A stretch of 64,000 nt of DNA from Icerya purchasi. Lineage: Eukaryota; Arthropoda; Insecta; Hemiptera; Monophlebidae. Location of the stretch: positions 9,038,501 to 9,102,500 of the forward strand of contig CM077116.1 in the NCBI GenBank assembly GCA_039619475.1. The letters run 5' to 3'. A model generated the notes under the pieces. It worked only from the letters and a program-made list of their open reading frames with translations. It did not search any database and was not told the DNA's origin. The first letter of the stretch is position 1. Each line of letters starts with the position of its first letter. Shown piece after piece: positions 1-8,893 of the stretch. Position numbers and translations under genes: made by a program.

Positions 1-396
1 CTCAATATTTCTGTCCTTAATCCACAACTTCCCCTCAAGTCCCCCACTTTTCGTAAACAGAGCAAATCGAAAGCGCCTCATAAATCTATTCCTCAATTTC
101 CTCCTCTCCCTTCCAATCAAATTCCGTACCCGTCCAGGGGCTGGGCTCTCACTCAACATAACTCAAACGACAATTCCTCCTACGCTGACTTAAATATAGC
201 CTTACCTTCCTCATCCTCGGACGGGATACCGACCAATGCGTCGGGTTCATCCCCATCCGCCGTCAATAACCTATCCGCCGTCAATAACCTATCCGCAGCA
301 ATTTTAGAACAGCTTTCTTCCCACAATATAGCTTCCTCTCCTAACTTTGTCACATCTCTTTCTACATTTCTCTCTAGTAACTTACATTTCTGCTAA
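1..396 (+). pseudogene. LINE A ORF1 (gag-like) C-terminal part
   Basis: Reading frame 1 is open from the first base to a TAA at 394-396, encoding a Pro/Ser/Asn-rich tail without a Met. It contains a short tandem duplication reading NNLSAVNNLSA and the segment NIASSP. The minus-strand copy at the right edge of the window (ORF1 end near 62761) carries the matching LPSN and NIASSP stretches near its own stop, which identifies this as the end of the same ORF1. ORF1 proteins of this superfamily bind RNA and package the transcript. The zinc knuckles would lie upstream, outside the window. Confidence 0.7.
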
Positions 397-1038
397 TTCT
401 TATTTTACTTTCTTCCCTGTTGTATCCCTCTGGATTATTGTTATGTTCTGTTATCGAGCAACCCACAGTATTATAGATATTTCTTCCGCACTTTTTCTCC
501 GCTATGGCACTTTGGTCGGGAGAACCGCTGTGGGATGGCCTAACCCCATCTTCGCACAGTGGAGCCTCTCGAGGAAAGCCATTGTAAAGCTAATCGCATT
601 CGATTATGCTTATAGGACAAGTTACCAGAAATATAGGCTCATCAAGAATGGCACTCATTTGGAGAATTTCTCCATGGTAGCTATTAATCGCATTTATAAC
701 GATTTGCCTTTCTGGGCGGCGATTCTATTAACCAACCGCGTATGCGTTCTGCTCCGTCTTCGACTGGCAACCGAAAATAAGGATTGTCATGCTGTACTGT
801 GGATTGTCTTGTGGTGCAAACTGACAGTAACTTCCAAGATCGAGGTCAAGGCCTCCAACCTTTGGTATGTCTCTCCTGAATACACTCCTTGCTGGATTGC
901 TGCGGATTCATTTTTCCATTATTTGTTTTGTTTCTGCCCTAGTCCTGTTGGCTGCATGTTTCGCCTTTGCCAATTGGCTTCTGCTTCTTGCGTTGGCGTT
1001 CTGGTCCAGCCATTCGTCTCATCCTACGAATTTTTTTC
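397..1038 (+). other. ORF1-ORF2 spacer of LINE A copy 1, with a hydrophobic small ORF
   Basis: About 640 bp separate the ORF1 stop from the ORF2 start. A 235-codon frame beginning at 347 crosses it but has no recognisable domain. The last part holds a 60-codon ORF (867-1049) that is strongly hydrophobic, with LVLLAACFAFANW followed by LLLLALAFW. It overlaps the ORF2 ATG by 11 bases. Whether this small frame is ever translated is unknown. I give it no function. Confidence 0.35.
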
Positions 1039-2132
1039 ATGTCTCATAAGTTGAATATCCTCCAATGGAATTGTCGGAGCCTGAGAGCTACAAACAGGCC
1101 TTGGAAGGGATTCTTGACTCTTACTTCATCCATATTGCTCTGTTGTCCGAAACTTGGCTTACTGAGTCCATGAGTATATCCATTCGTGGATTTAAGTTAA
1201 TCCGTTCTGATCGTGCGGATGGATATGGCGGCGCTGCCATATTGATAAACGATATTTATTTTCACGTTCACGATCACTCCGCTTGTTTTCCTTTTGACGT
1301 TCGGTCACCAAACCTGGTGCATATCTCTGTTCCTAATATTCATCCTCAACCAGTCCATATTATCTCAACATACGTCCCTCCGCATTTTGATCTCCACAAT
1401 TTTCCTTTTACATTATTGTCCAATTTTCTCTCTTTTCCCTTTATTTTTGGTGGTGACTGGAACGCTCACTCTCCTCTATGGAGCTCGGTTGGTTATAACT
1501 GTAATGGTCGTGTTCTTGAAAATTTCATCTCTAACAATAGCTTCGTTATTCTTAATGATCATTCTCCGACGTTCTTTAGAGGCGCGCAGACTTGCAGTTC
1601 GGTTGACATTTCCTTCACTTCTCCCAACTTTGGTCTCAGCTGTCATTGGAGAACCTTGCAGGATACCTTCGGTAGTGACCATGTTGCAATTATTATTTCC
1701 TTTCACGATCTTCGTCCTCCTCCTGATCCCAGTTGTTCCAGAGTTCCCCATGCTTCCAAATGGTCCCTAACCAAAGTTGATTTGGATAAATTTCGGGCTG
1801 GAGTCGATTCCGCCCTCCCCAACATACATTCCCAAACAGATCCTGTTCTTCAATACAATCGGTTCATCGACTCGATTACCTCGGCGTTGTCGGCCTCTTC
1901 TCCTCCTATCCGCTTCTCTAAAAAGAACACTAATCTTCTTGCTTCTTCCCTATGGTGGAACAACGATTGTTCGGTCGCTTTTAGAGACAGTTCTTTGAAG
2001 TTCAGGGCCTTCCGTTCCTGCTCTTTCTTCGATAATTTCATAGCTTATAGGGAGGTCAATGCTAAGGCCCAGATTTATTCTCAAAAAGAGCAAAAAAAAC
2101 GCGTGGAAGAAATTCTGTTCATCATTCTCTAG
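1039..2132 (+). pseudogene. LINE A ORF2, endonuclease domain
   Basis: The ATG at 1039 opens with LNILQWNCRSLR, the usual EN N-terminal motif. A one-base frameshift near 1090-1105 moves reading into the frame that contains LLSETWL (catalytic Glu), GYGGAAILI, FIFGGDWNAHSPLW (Asp/Asn active-site motif), NGRVLEN and the terminal GSDHVAI (Asp-His pair). The EN nicks target DNA to prime reverse transcription. A second frameshift lies in the A-run near 2090-2100. The motif DWNAHSPLW is repeated in degraded form in the minus-strand relative at 12470-13970. Confidence 0.8.
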
Positions 2133-2153
2133 ATCCACCTCCCTCTCTCATCT

Positions 2154-3353
2154 TTGGAAAATAGCGAAACCCTCCAGTCCCGACGGTCCGAACGTCCCCC
2201 CTATTACAACCTTCCTTCGGAGAAGCTCATCTCTTTTCTGGACTCAATTGCTCCCTTATATGTTCCATCCTTGGAGGAAATATGCCCTCCGGCGTTTCTA
2301 CCTACATCCTCTATGCACGTTCTGTCTTCCGATTTTAACATCAATGAACTCCATTCTTCCTTAAAGAATTCCTCCTCCTCCTCTAGTCCGGGAGTGGACG
2401 GCATTCCTTTCCTGGTTATTAAGAGCTTATCGATCTTCGCACTGAATACCTTGCTTTCTATCTACAACTCCTTCTTGCATACCTGTACCACGCCACCAAT
2501 TTGGAACTCCTTTATTGTTATTCCTTTTCCAAAAAAGAATCCTAATTCTTTCCGTCCTATTTCCTTGGCTTCGTGTTTTAGAAAATTGTTTGAACAAATG
2601 ATTAATAAACGCCTAATCTGGTGGCTGGAATTCAACAATATTCTTCCCAGTAACATGTTCGGTTTCCGTACGGGACTGGGAACGGCAGACTGTTTATCGT
2701 TGTTTTTATCTGACGTGTACAAATCTCTTATTCGCAAAGAATACACTGTTTCTGCTTTCCTTGATGTTACCTCCGCATTCGATCATGTTCACTTACCTTC
2801 TCTTTTACATAAAGTGTGTTCCATTAATGTTCCTTTACAGGTCGCTTCCTTAATTCTCAAGCTTTTCTACAATAGATCAATTCAGATCTCCACTCCCTTC
2901 TTCTCAGAGTCTAGAGTGGTCTTTCGGGGTCTTCTGTAAGGCTCATGTCTTAGCCCTACTCTCTTTAACATCTATTTCCATAGCCTAGCTACTCTTCAGA
3001 TATCATCTACTTCCTTATTCTTTGCCGATGATATACTCATCTACTCTTCCTCAGTTAATCTTTCTTCCGCCGTCGTGGAGCTTAACAACTCTCTTTTCTC
3101 TCTGGATAATGCGTTATCCGATCTTCACCTTTTTACTTTTCCTGAGAAATCAGCAGCTATGGTGTTCACTTATCGTCCTTATAGTCGTTCCTCAGTCAGT
3201 TTATGCGTGTGCCATCTTCCTATTCCTTTAGTTAGTTCTGTCTCTTACCTTGGCATTGTTCTTAGCAGTAACTTGTCCTTTCATCATCACATAAATTATC
3301 TCTATACGTCGGCTCTTGGCACGTTCGGCTGCTTTAAACGGTCGCTTTATTAG
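2154..3353 (+). pseudogene. LINE A ORF2, reverse transcriptase domain
   Basis: One frame is open from 2154 to 3353 except for a TAA at 2937-2939, which stands where the Gln of the GLPQGS box is expected. Visible RT blocks in order are SPGVDGIPF, VIPFPKKNPNSFRPISLAS, MFGFRTGLGTADCL, AFLDVTSAFDHV (first catalytic Asp), GSCLSPTLFNIY and FFADDILIY (catalytic Asp pair near 3025), then the thumb with VSYLGIVLSSNLSF. The sequence breaks after KRSLY at 3353, where this copy joins directly to the C-terminal domain, skipping the RNase H region. Confidence 0.85.
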
Positions 3354-3834
3354 GCATTTCCCAGCTCAAAGTCTTCTTACTCTTTCCTCGCGTTGCCACC
3401 GTGACTGTTGGTCTGATCTATATCCTTCTTCTTTTTCCAATCCTGCTTCCTTTTACTTATCCATACAACCCACTCCTCCTCTTTTCCCGTGGTTTCTTAA
3501 TTTCCCCAACATGAGGCGGTCAACTATTTCATCCGTAATTAGACTTCGGTTAAACCACAGCTTGCTTCCTGCTTCGCTCTTTCGTTTCTCTATTACTCAG
3601 TCTCCTCTTTGTCCATTTGATCCGTCAGAAGCAAACTTCGTTTGTGATGCGAACCACATTTTACTTGAATGTCCTTCCATTTCTTCAGAACGCACGATAC
3701 TGTATTCCGGTCTTTTGCGTCTTGGCCTCCCTACGCCCTACAGCGCTCACAGCATCCTTTCTTTTCCGTCTCCCTTGGTTATTCCTTTGTTAGCTTCTTT
3801 CGTATGTTCCATTTGTAATATGTTTCCTTTATAA
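3354..3834 (+). pseudogene. LINE A ORF2, C-terminal Cys/His domain
   Basis: This segment matches the C-terminal domain of the family A copies at 6443-7057 and 14875-15453. Shared pieces include FWSD-Y-SSFSN (here CWSDLYPSSFSN), FYLSIQP, IRLRLNHSLLP, SPLCPFDP, CDANHILLECP and YSGLLRLGLPTPY. The spacing of CPF, CDANH and ECP resembles a zinc-binding CCHC module seen at the end of RNase H-bearing LINEs. In the other copies it is preceded by RNase H. Here it follows the RT thumb directly, so an internal deletion is inferred. The stop is at 3832-3834. Confidence 0.75.
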
Positions 3835-3913
3835 TTATTAATACTATCATACCGTTGAAGTGAGTAACGGCTTAGCTGACATGCTCAAAAAAGAAAAAGA
3901 AAAAAAAAAAAAA

Positions 3914-4889
3914 CTCGAATAAAGGCGCGCCGCCGGTAAAATTCTTTTAGAAGTTGAATTTCGGATTTTCAAGACAGTTCTAATTAAATCACAAAAAATT
4001 CGGTCGTCAAAGATCTAAATAAATTTGATTCGATAGATTTCGGACAATTTTGTAGCGAAACTCAATTTATAATGATACATTTCAGCTGTACTAAACCTTT
4101 TAATTTAAATACTGCAAGTGAAATGTTTACAAATTCTCTAACTGATAGGATCTTAATCTAGTCGGGATTATTATAGTTGTTTGATGATGGCAATTTTTTT
4201 ATTTTTACTTTTTTCTCATTTTCCCCAATTTACTTAGTTCTAATTACCGTATTAATATGTAAATCTGTAAAGCTGCATCACGATAAAGTTAAAACGCGTT
4301 GATTCGTGAGAAAAGGCCTATTATAATTTGGGCTCAATAATTAGGTAAACTGAAGAAAAAAAATCCATTTCCTTCATTCATTCATTACTCGACTGCCTCT
4401 CTTTCGCTAATTTAATTTCATCCAATAAACAACATTCTCGATGTGTACGAAAATATTGTAGTTATTTTATTCTTATTTGTTCTAAGTAAATCATTTATTG
4501 TTCGATTCATCTCTGCTGTAAATAGACCCCAGTAATGAAATAGTGAAGAATGCAGTAAACTCACTGTGATGAATTAAAATGTCTTTAACCGGGTTAGATC
4601 ATATTTCAACTTTATACGGCTGCTGGTGGTTATCAACCGCTGCTAAATAGTTATCGATGTTTAACTTTAAACAAAATATAAGATGCAAGATTCGTTTTAC
4701 AGAGCAGAATCTATATTTTCGTGGACTGAATAAGCAGTTGAACATACCTGACAGTCTGTATAGGAATAAAACAAATGATTCCGGTAACAGTAGCTCAAAA
4801 AAAGAATGTCGCTATATGTTCGTTATATATGCGCTTTTCTTAATTCACGCGTGACTTTTGACTATTTAGACCAATTTCAATAATCCTTT
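3914..4889. other. Noncoding, AT-rich
   Basis: I see no gene here. The ORF at 4657-4854 (65 codons) shows no domain. The sequence follows the LINE A poly-A tail and leads into repeat RX. Confidence 0.5.
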
Positions 4890-5516
4890 GTCATCTAGAG
4901 GTGTACCGGCCATTGTTGATACCATATGAGGACCGATGAATATTGGTGAACAGAAATACTTAGTAATTATCGAAATAATCGTTAAAAAATCGGGGCCTCT
5001 TTGAGGAAATTTTTAGTAATGTAACAAACGCGATTGCCGCCTAAAATATCACCAGTGTTACTTACCGCGGTAAAGTGGGAAAAAAAAAGACAATTTTTAA
5101 TATAGTCAGATAACTTTAAAAAATTATTAATGCTAATTACCACGGATAAATGTAGATTTTCGATAGAGAAAATTGAAATCCTCCATAGCGTCAAACTTAT
5201 AACTGACGAAAACATTATCTCTTTACATTATTGATTATTGACCACGCGGACTGGATTTTAATAACATATTTTGTTCATTATAAAGTGTACCGCGATCAGT
5301 TGTGCTCCCATATTGGTATCGATAGGTATCGTTGAATGCTGATAGTGATTATTAAAATAAACGTTAAAATAGTTTTCTTAAAGAAATACTTTTTTTTCTG
5401 AATATAGTCAGAAAATTATCATTAGAAGAGAACTCCAATATTAATTAATATTAGTTTATAAACATGTAGATTCGAATGAAGATAATGAATTTGAAACGCT
5501 CGAAGCGCGATTTACA

Positions 5517-5862
5517 GGGTCCATTTCAACAGCCCCCCCACTTTAATATTTTTTTTTCATATATAGTGCAATCGTTTGTGCATCGTTTGTGCAGAAATGT
5601 GCACAAACGATGGAACTTTGTGCACATTTCTGCACAAACGATGCACAAACGATTGCACTATATTTTGATAAAAAATTTCAAAGTGGGGGGGCCAACGTTT
5701 CAACGGCCCCCCCAAAGTGTTTTTCTTTAATATCTCGGGATAGGAATGTGCACAAACGATGGAACTTTGTGCACATTTCTGCACAAACGATGCACAAACG
5801 ATTGCACTATATATGAAAAAAAAAATATTAAAGTGGGGGGGGGGGGCTGTTGAAATGGACCC
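5517..5862. mobile_element. Palindromic foldback element (non-autonomous DNA transposon, dimeric)
   Basis: A 346-bp element starts GGGTCCATTTCAACAGCCCC and ends with the inverse complement at 5862. It is flanked by direct repeats CGATTTACA (5508-5516 and 5863-5871). Inside are two copies of a palindrome built from GTGCACAAACGAT and its complement. The first is a 47-bp arm (5561-5607) perfectly matched to 5617-5663 around a 9-base loop. The middle (about 5680-5720) holds another C/G-run inverted pair resembling the termini, so the element looks like a head-to-head or tandem dimer. The paralogous RX copy at 41290 lacks it. A 9-bp duplication would fit a Mutator-like mobiliser, but no superfamily is proven. 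ORFs read through it are artefacts of the palindrome. Confidence 0.85.
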
Positions 5863-6025
5863 CGATTTACAGGCTCATCCAGTGACGGACTTTGAATATT
5901 GTACTCGTTTAACCAGTACTCAACTCTTAATAGAGTACCGAAAATAGCATCACTTTAAGTTAGCCTGTCCGTATTATCGTTTTTTTTTTGTTTTTTTTTT
6001 GGGCTCGGCTAAGCAAGAACATTGA

Positions 6026-6376
6026 AAGAAAGAAAGAAAGAATTTATTAACCACGTTCGTTACAATTGTTAATACTTATTATAGAAACGATTGTGTATCG
6101 GCCCGTTAGCCTCGCCAAAATACAGTAGTATAGACGCATACAAAAAATCAACGTTACGGATAAATGTTAATCAATTGCAGGAAAAACTTACAAAAAAAAA
6201 CCGGCGCCATAATATAACATATGTTAATATTCGCATCTTACTAGCTTATTATTAGCCCACTTATAAAATGTTATTTTACACACACACACATACACGCACT
6301 AAGCTCCGCCTACAGAATATACACTTTATATTTTCAACTCACTGCCTTACTTCAAAAGATTATGCTTAAGCCTACG
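6026..6376 (-). mobile_element. Nested short retroelement with (TTCT)n tail
   Basis: The 13-bp sequence GCAAGAACATTGA occurs at 6013-6025 and again at 6377-6389, bracketing 351 bp that interrupt the family A 3' end. Read on the minus strand, the insert ends in AATAAATTCTTTCTTTCTTT. A tailed, target-duplicated insert of this type is expected from a LINE-mobilised SINE or a truncated LINE 3' end. I cannot assign a family, and the insert has no visible ORF. It dates after the host LINE copy. Confidence 0.75.
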
Positions 6377-6442
6377 GCAAGAACATTGATCCATATCTAT
6401 ATATATATATAATAGGTGTATATATATTTTTTTTTAAATAAC

Positions 6443-7180
6443 TTAAATTTTAATGCTATTCGCTATTGAGTAAAGTAAGGATAAAATTATTGGAAAAACG
6501 ACCTGGTTTGGGAACGACAGTATCGACGAAATATTGTAAGGTGCGGGAGCGTTGAGTTGTAGTAAATTAGAGTATAGTACGGATTGTTCATTGAATAATG
6601 CCGAACACTCAAAAAACACATGATTAGCGTCACAGATGTAATTATTCCCTGGTGGATGAAGAGGACAGAGAGGAGATAAAGACGGAAAAATCCGGTGTCG
6701 TGAATTGGGAAGGAGTGAATGGTTAAATCGAAGACGACATATGGATACAATGGAGTTACGTTGAAGAACTTGACAGCTATGGAACCATGGTTTACGAGGA
6801 ATGGAAGGTTGAATAGAAAGATAGAAGGAGTGCGGATTGGAATACGATCGGGCATACATGTCAGACCAAAATTTTGAGTGTAATTTTTTTGAGAAAGAAA
6901 GAATATTGTTGGCTGGATAAAGATTGATGTAATTACCATTCGTGCTGGCTAAGTATGCTAACTTGTCGACTTTTTCATTTCCCTCAATTCCAATATGTCC
7001 TGGTATCCATAAAAATTCTATTTGACAAGGTGTACGTACAATTAGATTAGATACCATAGACCGAATGCGAAGAATTATGGAATCAAAAAAAAGGGCAGTA
7101 GGCGGAAGATATAGCTGTCAGAACACTTAGGGAATCGGAAACTATTAGAAATTTACTATTATTTTGAGTCGAGTGAAAAA
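6443..7180 (-). pseudogene. LINE A ORF2, RNase H end plus C-terminal domain
   Basis: The minus-strand frame from 7057 to 6443 begins inside RNase H with LWIPGHIGIEGNEKVD (the His motif and last Asp). Just upstream the sequence reads FLIVSDSLSVL (RNase H Asp motif) in a shifted frame. The C-terminal domain follows with FWSDMYARSYSN, FYLSIQP, RLRFNHSLLP, SPLCPLHPP, CDANHVFFECS and ends ANSIKI before the stop. RNase H would remove the RNA strand during second-strand synthesis. The fragment has no RT, so it is a truncated copy. Confidence 0.8.
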
Positions 7181-7270
7181 TATTTACGCCATAAAAATTA
7201 TGAAATAACTGAAAAAAAAACTTCATGATTTGCTCTGAAAATTTAACAGAAAACACTACTTTTCCTTTTT

Positions 7271-7909
7271 TTTTTTTTTCACCACTCCGGTCCTAGAACC
7301 ACAATTGGCACTGCTGTTTGGTTAACTAAATCTTGACTTTTTCTATGTTAAGTAAATACTTCCTCATGTCTCTTCTCATTAGAAAAAGACATGATTTTTA
7401 ACTAATATACTAATAACTTACTATTATTTTACGTTACACACAATAAACAATATTAATCACAGTAAAAAAAAAAATAACTTTTACAAATTAAGTCCGTTTC
7501 ATGGCACATACTTCCGTTCAGCTTCGGTGTATCTGAATCACTGGTAGAAGCAAAGGATCAGAAATACGAATTAACCATTGATCTTACCGTTAATTTAAAT
7601 AATAAATATATAATCTGAAAATTGAACTAACGCACCGAAAACAATGTGGTTTAAATTTACTTCTGCCACTATTCTCCGATATCGATTGTTGCCGACAACA
7701 ATAACGGCGTTGACAAAAAGTTCGCGAATGATAATCGAAGAGAAATTAATTTTCCAATGGGAAAATTTTATCAGATTGATAAAACCTTTGTCATAAAAAA
7801 AAAAGGGGGGTTGTTTTCTTCGGATTATTAACAACCAGTCAATTTAAAAAAAAAAAAAAAAATCGCACCTAATTAATGGTGGAAGATCGCGATCCTCCTC
7901 TAGAAAGCA
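7271..7909. other. Noncoding, AT-rich
   Basis: No gene is visible. There are homopolymer runs: T near 7267-7280 and A near 7845-7862. The ORF at 7595-7834 (-) has no recognisable domain. Confidence 0.5.
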
Positions 7910-8160
7910 TGTAAAGTGAAATGAGTCCAGACCCTCGGTAAGGTATCATCGATTGGGAAACTTTTAACAATATGCAAAGTCTGTAATAAATCTGAAGAGA
8001 ATAAAGGGAGACAGTTCCTTTCGCTCGGTCGTCCTTATTTTCTTCCGGATGATTTCTCAGATATACGCGATATATTCGATTTCAGATATTAGATATTGCT
8101 ACGACAGTGACTCAAGTACAAGTCCCGAAAACCGGTTCGGTAGCCTTTAATAGGCTACAG
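7910..8160 (-). mobile_element. SINE-A, diverged copy
   Basis: The stretch matches 17840-18120 over its length: GGTAAGGTATCATCGATTG versus AATAAGGTATCATGGATTG, then AAGTCTG.AATAAATCTGA and CAGTTCCTTTC. On the minus strand the 5' end reads CTGTAGCCTA..TTAAAGGCTACC followed by CGGTTTTCGGGACTTG, which resembles pol III A and B boxes of a tRNA-derived SINE. The 3' end reads CATTTCACTTTACATGC. The divergence is considerable. Confidence 0.55.
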
Positions 8161-8592
8161 AAAAAAACATATTTTTTTCTTTTCTTTTTTTATTTATCTC
8201 TCCTTATTTATCTCTTTTTATTTATAGCAAACATAGAATAAAGGAATAGCAACATGTCAATCCTCGAACAGCTTACTCTGTTTAAGCGGTCAGTGGTTAG
8301 TTCATTTTAGTTTGTCAAGCGCCGATTTCAGTTTATGCTGAACTGTAAATTTTAGTTCATTTTAAGCTGTTAAATGCCGAACTTTATTTTTTAACTAGAA
8401 TAAGTCAACCCTATATTTCAGTTCACGTCATTGAGCACCGACTTTAGTTCATTTCGAACCGTAAGAACGGTGTAATGCGCTCTTCAAGTTTTTTTGTAGA
8501 TGCAACGTAGGTACACAGGTAAAACAAGCGCACAAAAGACACTCGTAGAGTGTATGTAAGTTTGGTCATTAACAAGTTATATCTGTGACGTG
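8161..8592. other. Noncoding
   Basis: No gene is visible. A loosely repeated phrase around TTCATTTTA...CTGAACTG or AACCGT (near 8300-8470) may be a degraded tandem array of roughly 65-70 bp units. It is too diverged to define. Confidence 0.35.
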
Positions 8593-8893
8593 CAAGGGCG
8601 TCGCCAGCCGATGGGCCAGGGGGGCAAGGTGATAGAAAGAGGATATAGGTTATAGGAAAAATAAAATTTACAAGTTGTAAAGGCTTAATATTTTATTAAA
8701 CAAGAATAAAATCTTAATTAAAATATAATTTTCGTGGGTTCCTGGCAAATTGTTCTACTACCTTATTATAAAAGTCTTCCAAATTGACCATGATTACGCA
8801 CGCCTATGAATACTCATCATGGCCAGTTGATTAAAAAGTTTAAAGGTTTCAGGGGGAGCAGCTGCCCCCTGCCTCTTGCTGGCGACGCCCATG
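8593..8893. mobile_element. hAT-type MITE
   Basis: A 301-bp element has terminal inverted repeats CAAGGGCGTCGCCAGC (8593) and CATGGGCGTCGCCAGC read inward from 8893. It is flanked by an 8-bp target duplication, GTGACGTG (8585-8592) and GTGGCGTG (8894-8901), with one mismatch. Eight-base duplications and CAnGGG termini fit the hAT superfamily. G-rich subterminal blocks (GGGCCAGGGGGGCA and its near-complement) lie at both ends. There is no coding capacity, so it would depend on a hAT transposase supplied elsewhere. Confidence 0.85.

Larger units (their letters stand above)
1..3913 (+). mobile_element. LINE family A, copy 1 (non-LTR retrotransposon, defective)
   Basis: This is a sense-strand non-LTR retrotransposon, cut by the window edge at its 5' side and ending in an A-rich tail at about 3887-3913. 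The order is gag-like ORF1 end, spacer, ORF2 with apurinic-type endonuclease (EN), reverse transcriptase (RT) and a Cys/His C-terminal domain. Four other copies or fragments (5977-7190, 14794-15462, 30700-31322 and 61360-64000, all minus strand) share its C-terminal domain or ORF1, so it is a real family. The other copies keep an RNase H domain that this copy lacks. Several frameshifts and one stop make it inactive. Clade placement in the Jockey/I superfamily with RNase H is inferred from motifs, not from a tree. Confidence 0.85.
5977..7190 (-). mobile_element. LINE family A, copy 2 (5'-truncated, antisense)
   Basis: The poly-T block at about 5980-6000 is the minus-strand poly-A tail, and GGGCTCGGCTAAGC next to it is the family A 3' end. 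Coding sequence for RNase H and the C-terminal domain runs upstream on the minus strand. The 5' truncation lies near 7180-7190, inside RNase H, where RX sequence resumes. Its 3' untranslated part is split by a separate 351-bp insertion (6026-6376). No clean target duplication was found for this copy. Confidence 0.75.
4890..7270 (+). repeat. Dispersed repeat RX, copy 1 (split by insertions)
   Basis: Several blocks recur in the same order at 40800-41490: CCGATGAATATTGGTGA (near 4935 and 41080), ACGGATAAATG.AGATTT (near 5140 and 40940), TATTAGTTT with TAGATTCGAAT or TAAATTCGAAT (near 5450 and 41240), GCGATTTA.AGGCT.ATC (near 5507/5865 and 41292), and GATTT.CTCTGAAAATTTAA (near 7215 and 41440). 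Comparison with copy 2 shows that the foldback element at 5517-5862 and the LINE at about 5977-7190 are insertions into this repeat. Its nature is unknown. I recognise no coding capacity or terminal repeats. Confidence 0.6.

Noticed and set aside
5561..5815. Regularly repeated palindromes that could look like a CRISPR array
   Set aside because: There are only two units, no unique equal-length spacers, and terminal inverted repeats with a target duplication. This is eukaryotic DNA and a transposon.
5476..5947. Four overlapping ORFs on both strands with MHKR/CAHF-type repeats
   Set aside because: They are read through the palindromic foldback element. The repeated words are GTGCACAAACGAT and its complement, so the ORFs mirror each other and are not genes.
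8290..8480. Possible 65-70-bp tandem array around TTCATTTTA / GAACTGTAA words
   Set aside because: The units are too diverged to align by eye, so the periodicity may be chance in AT-rich DNA.
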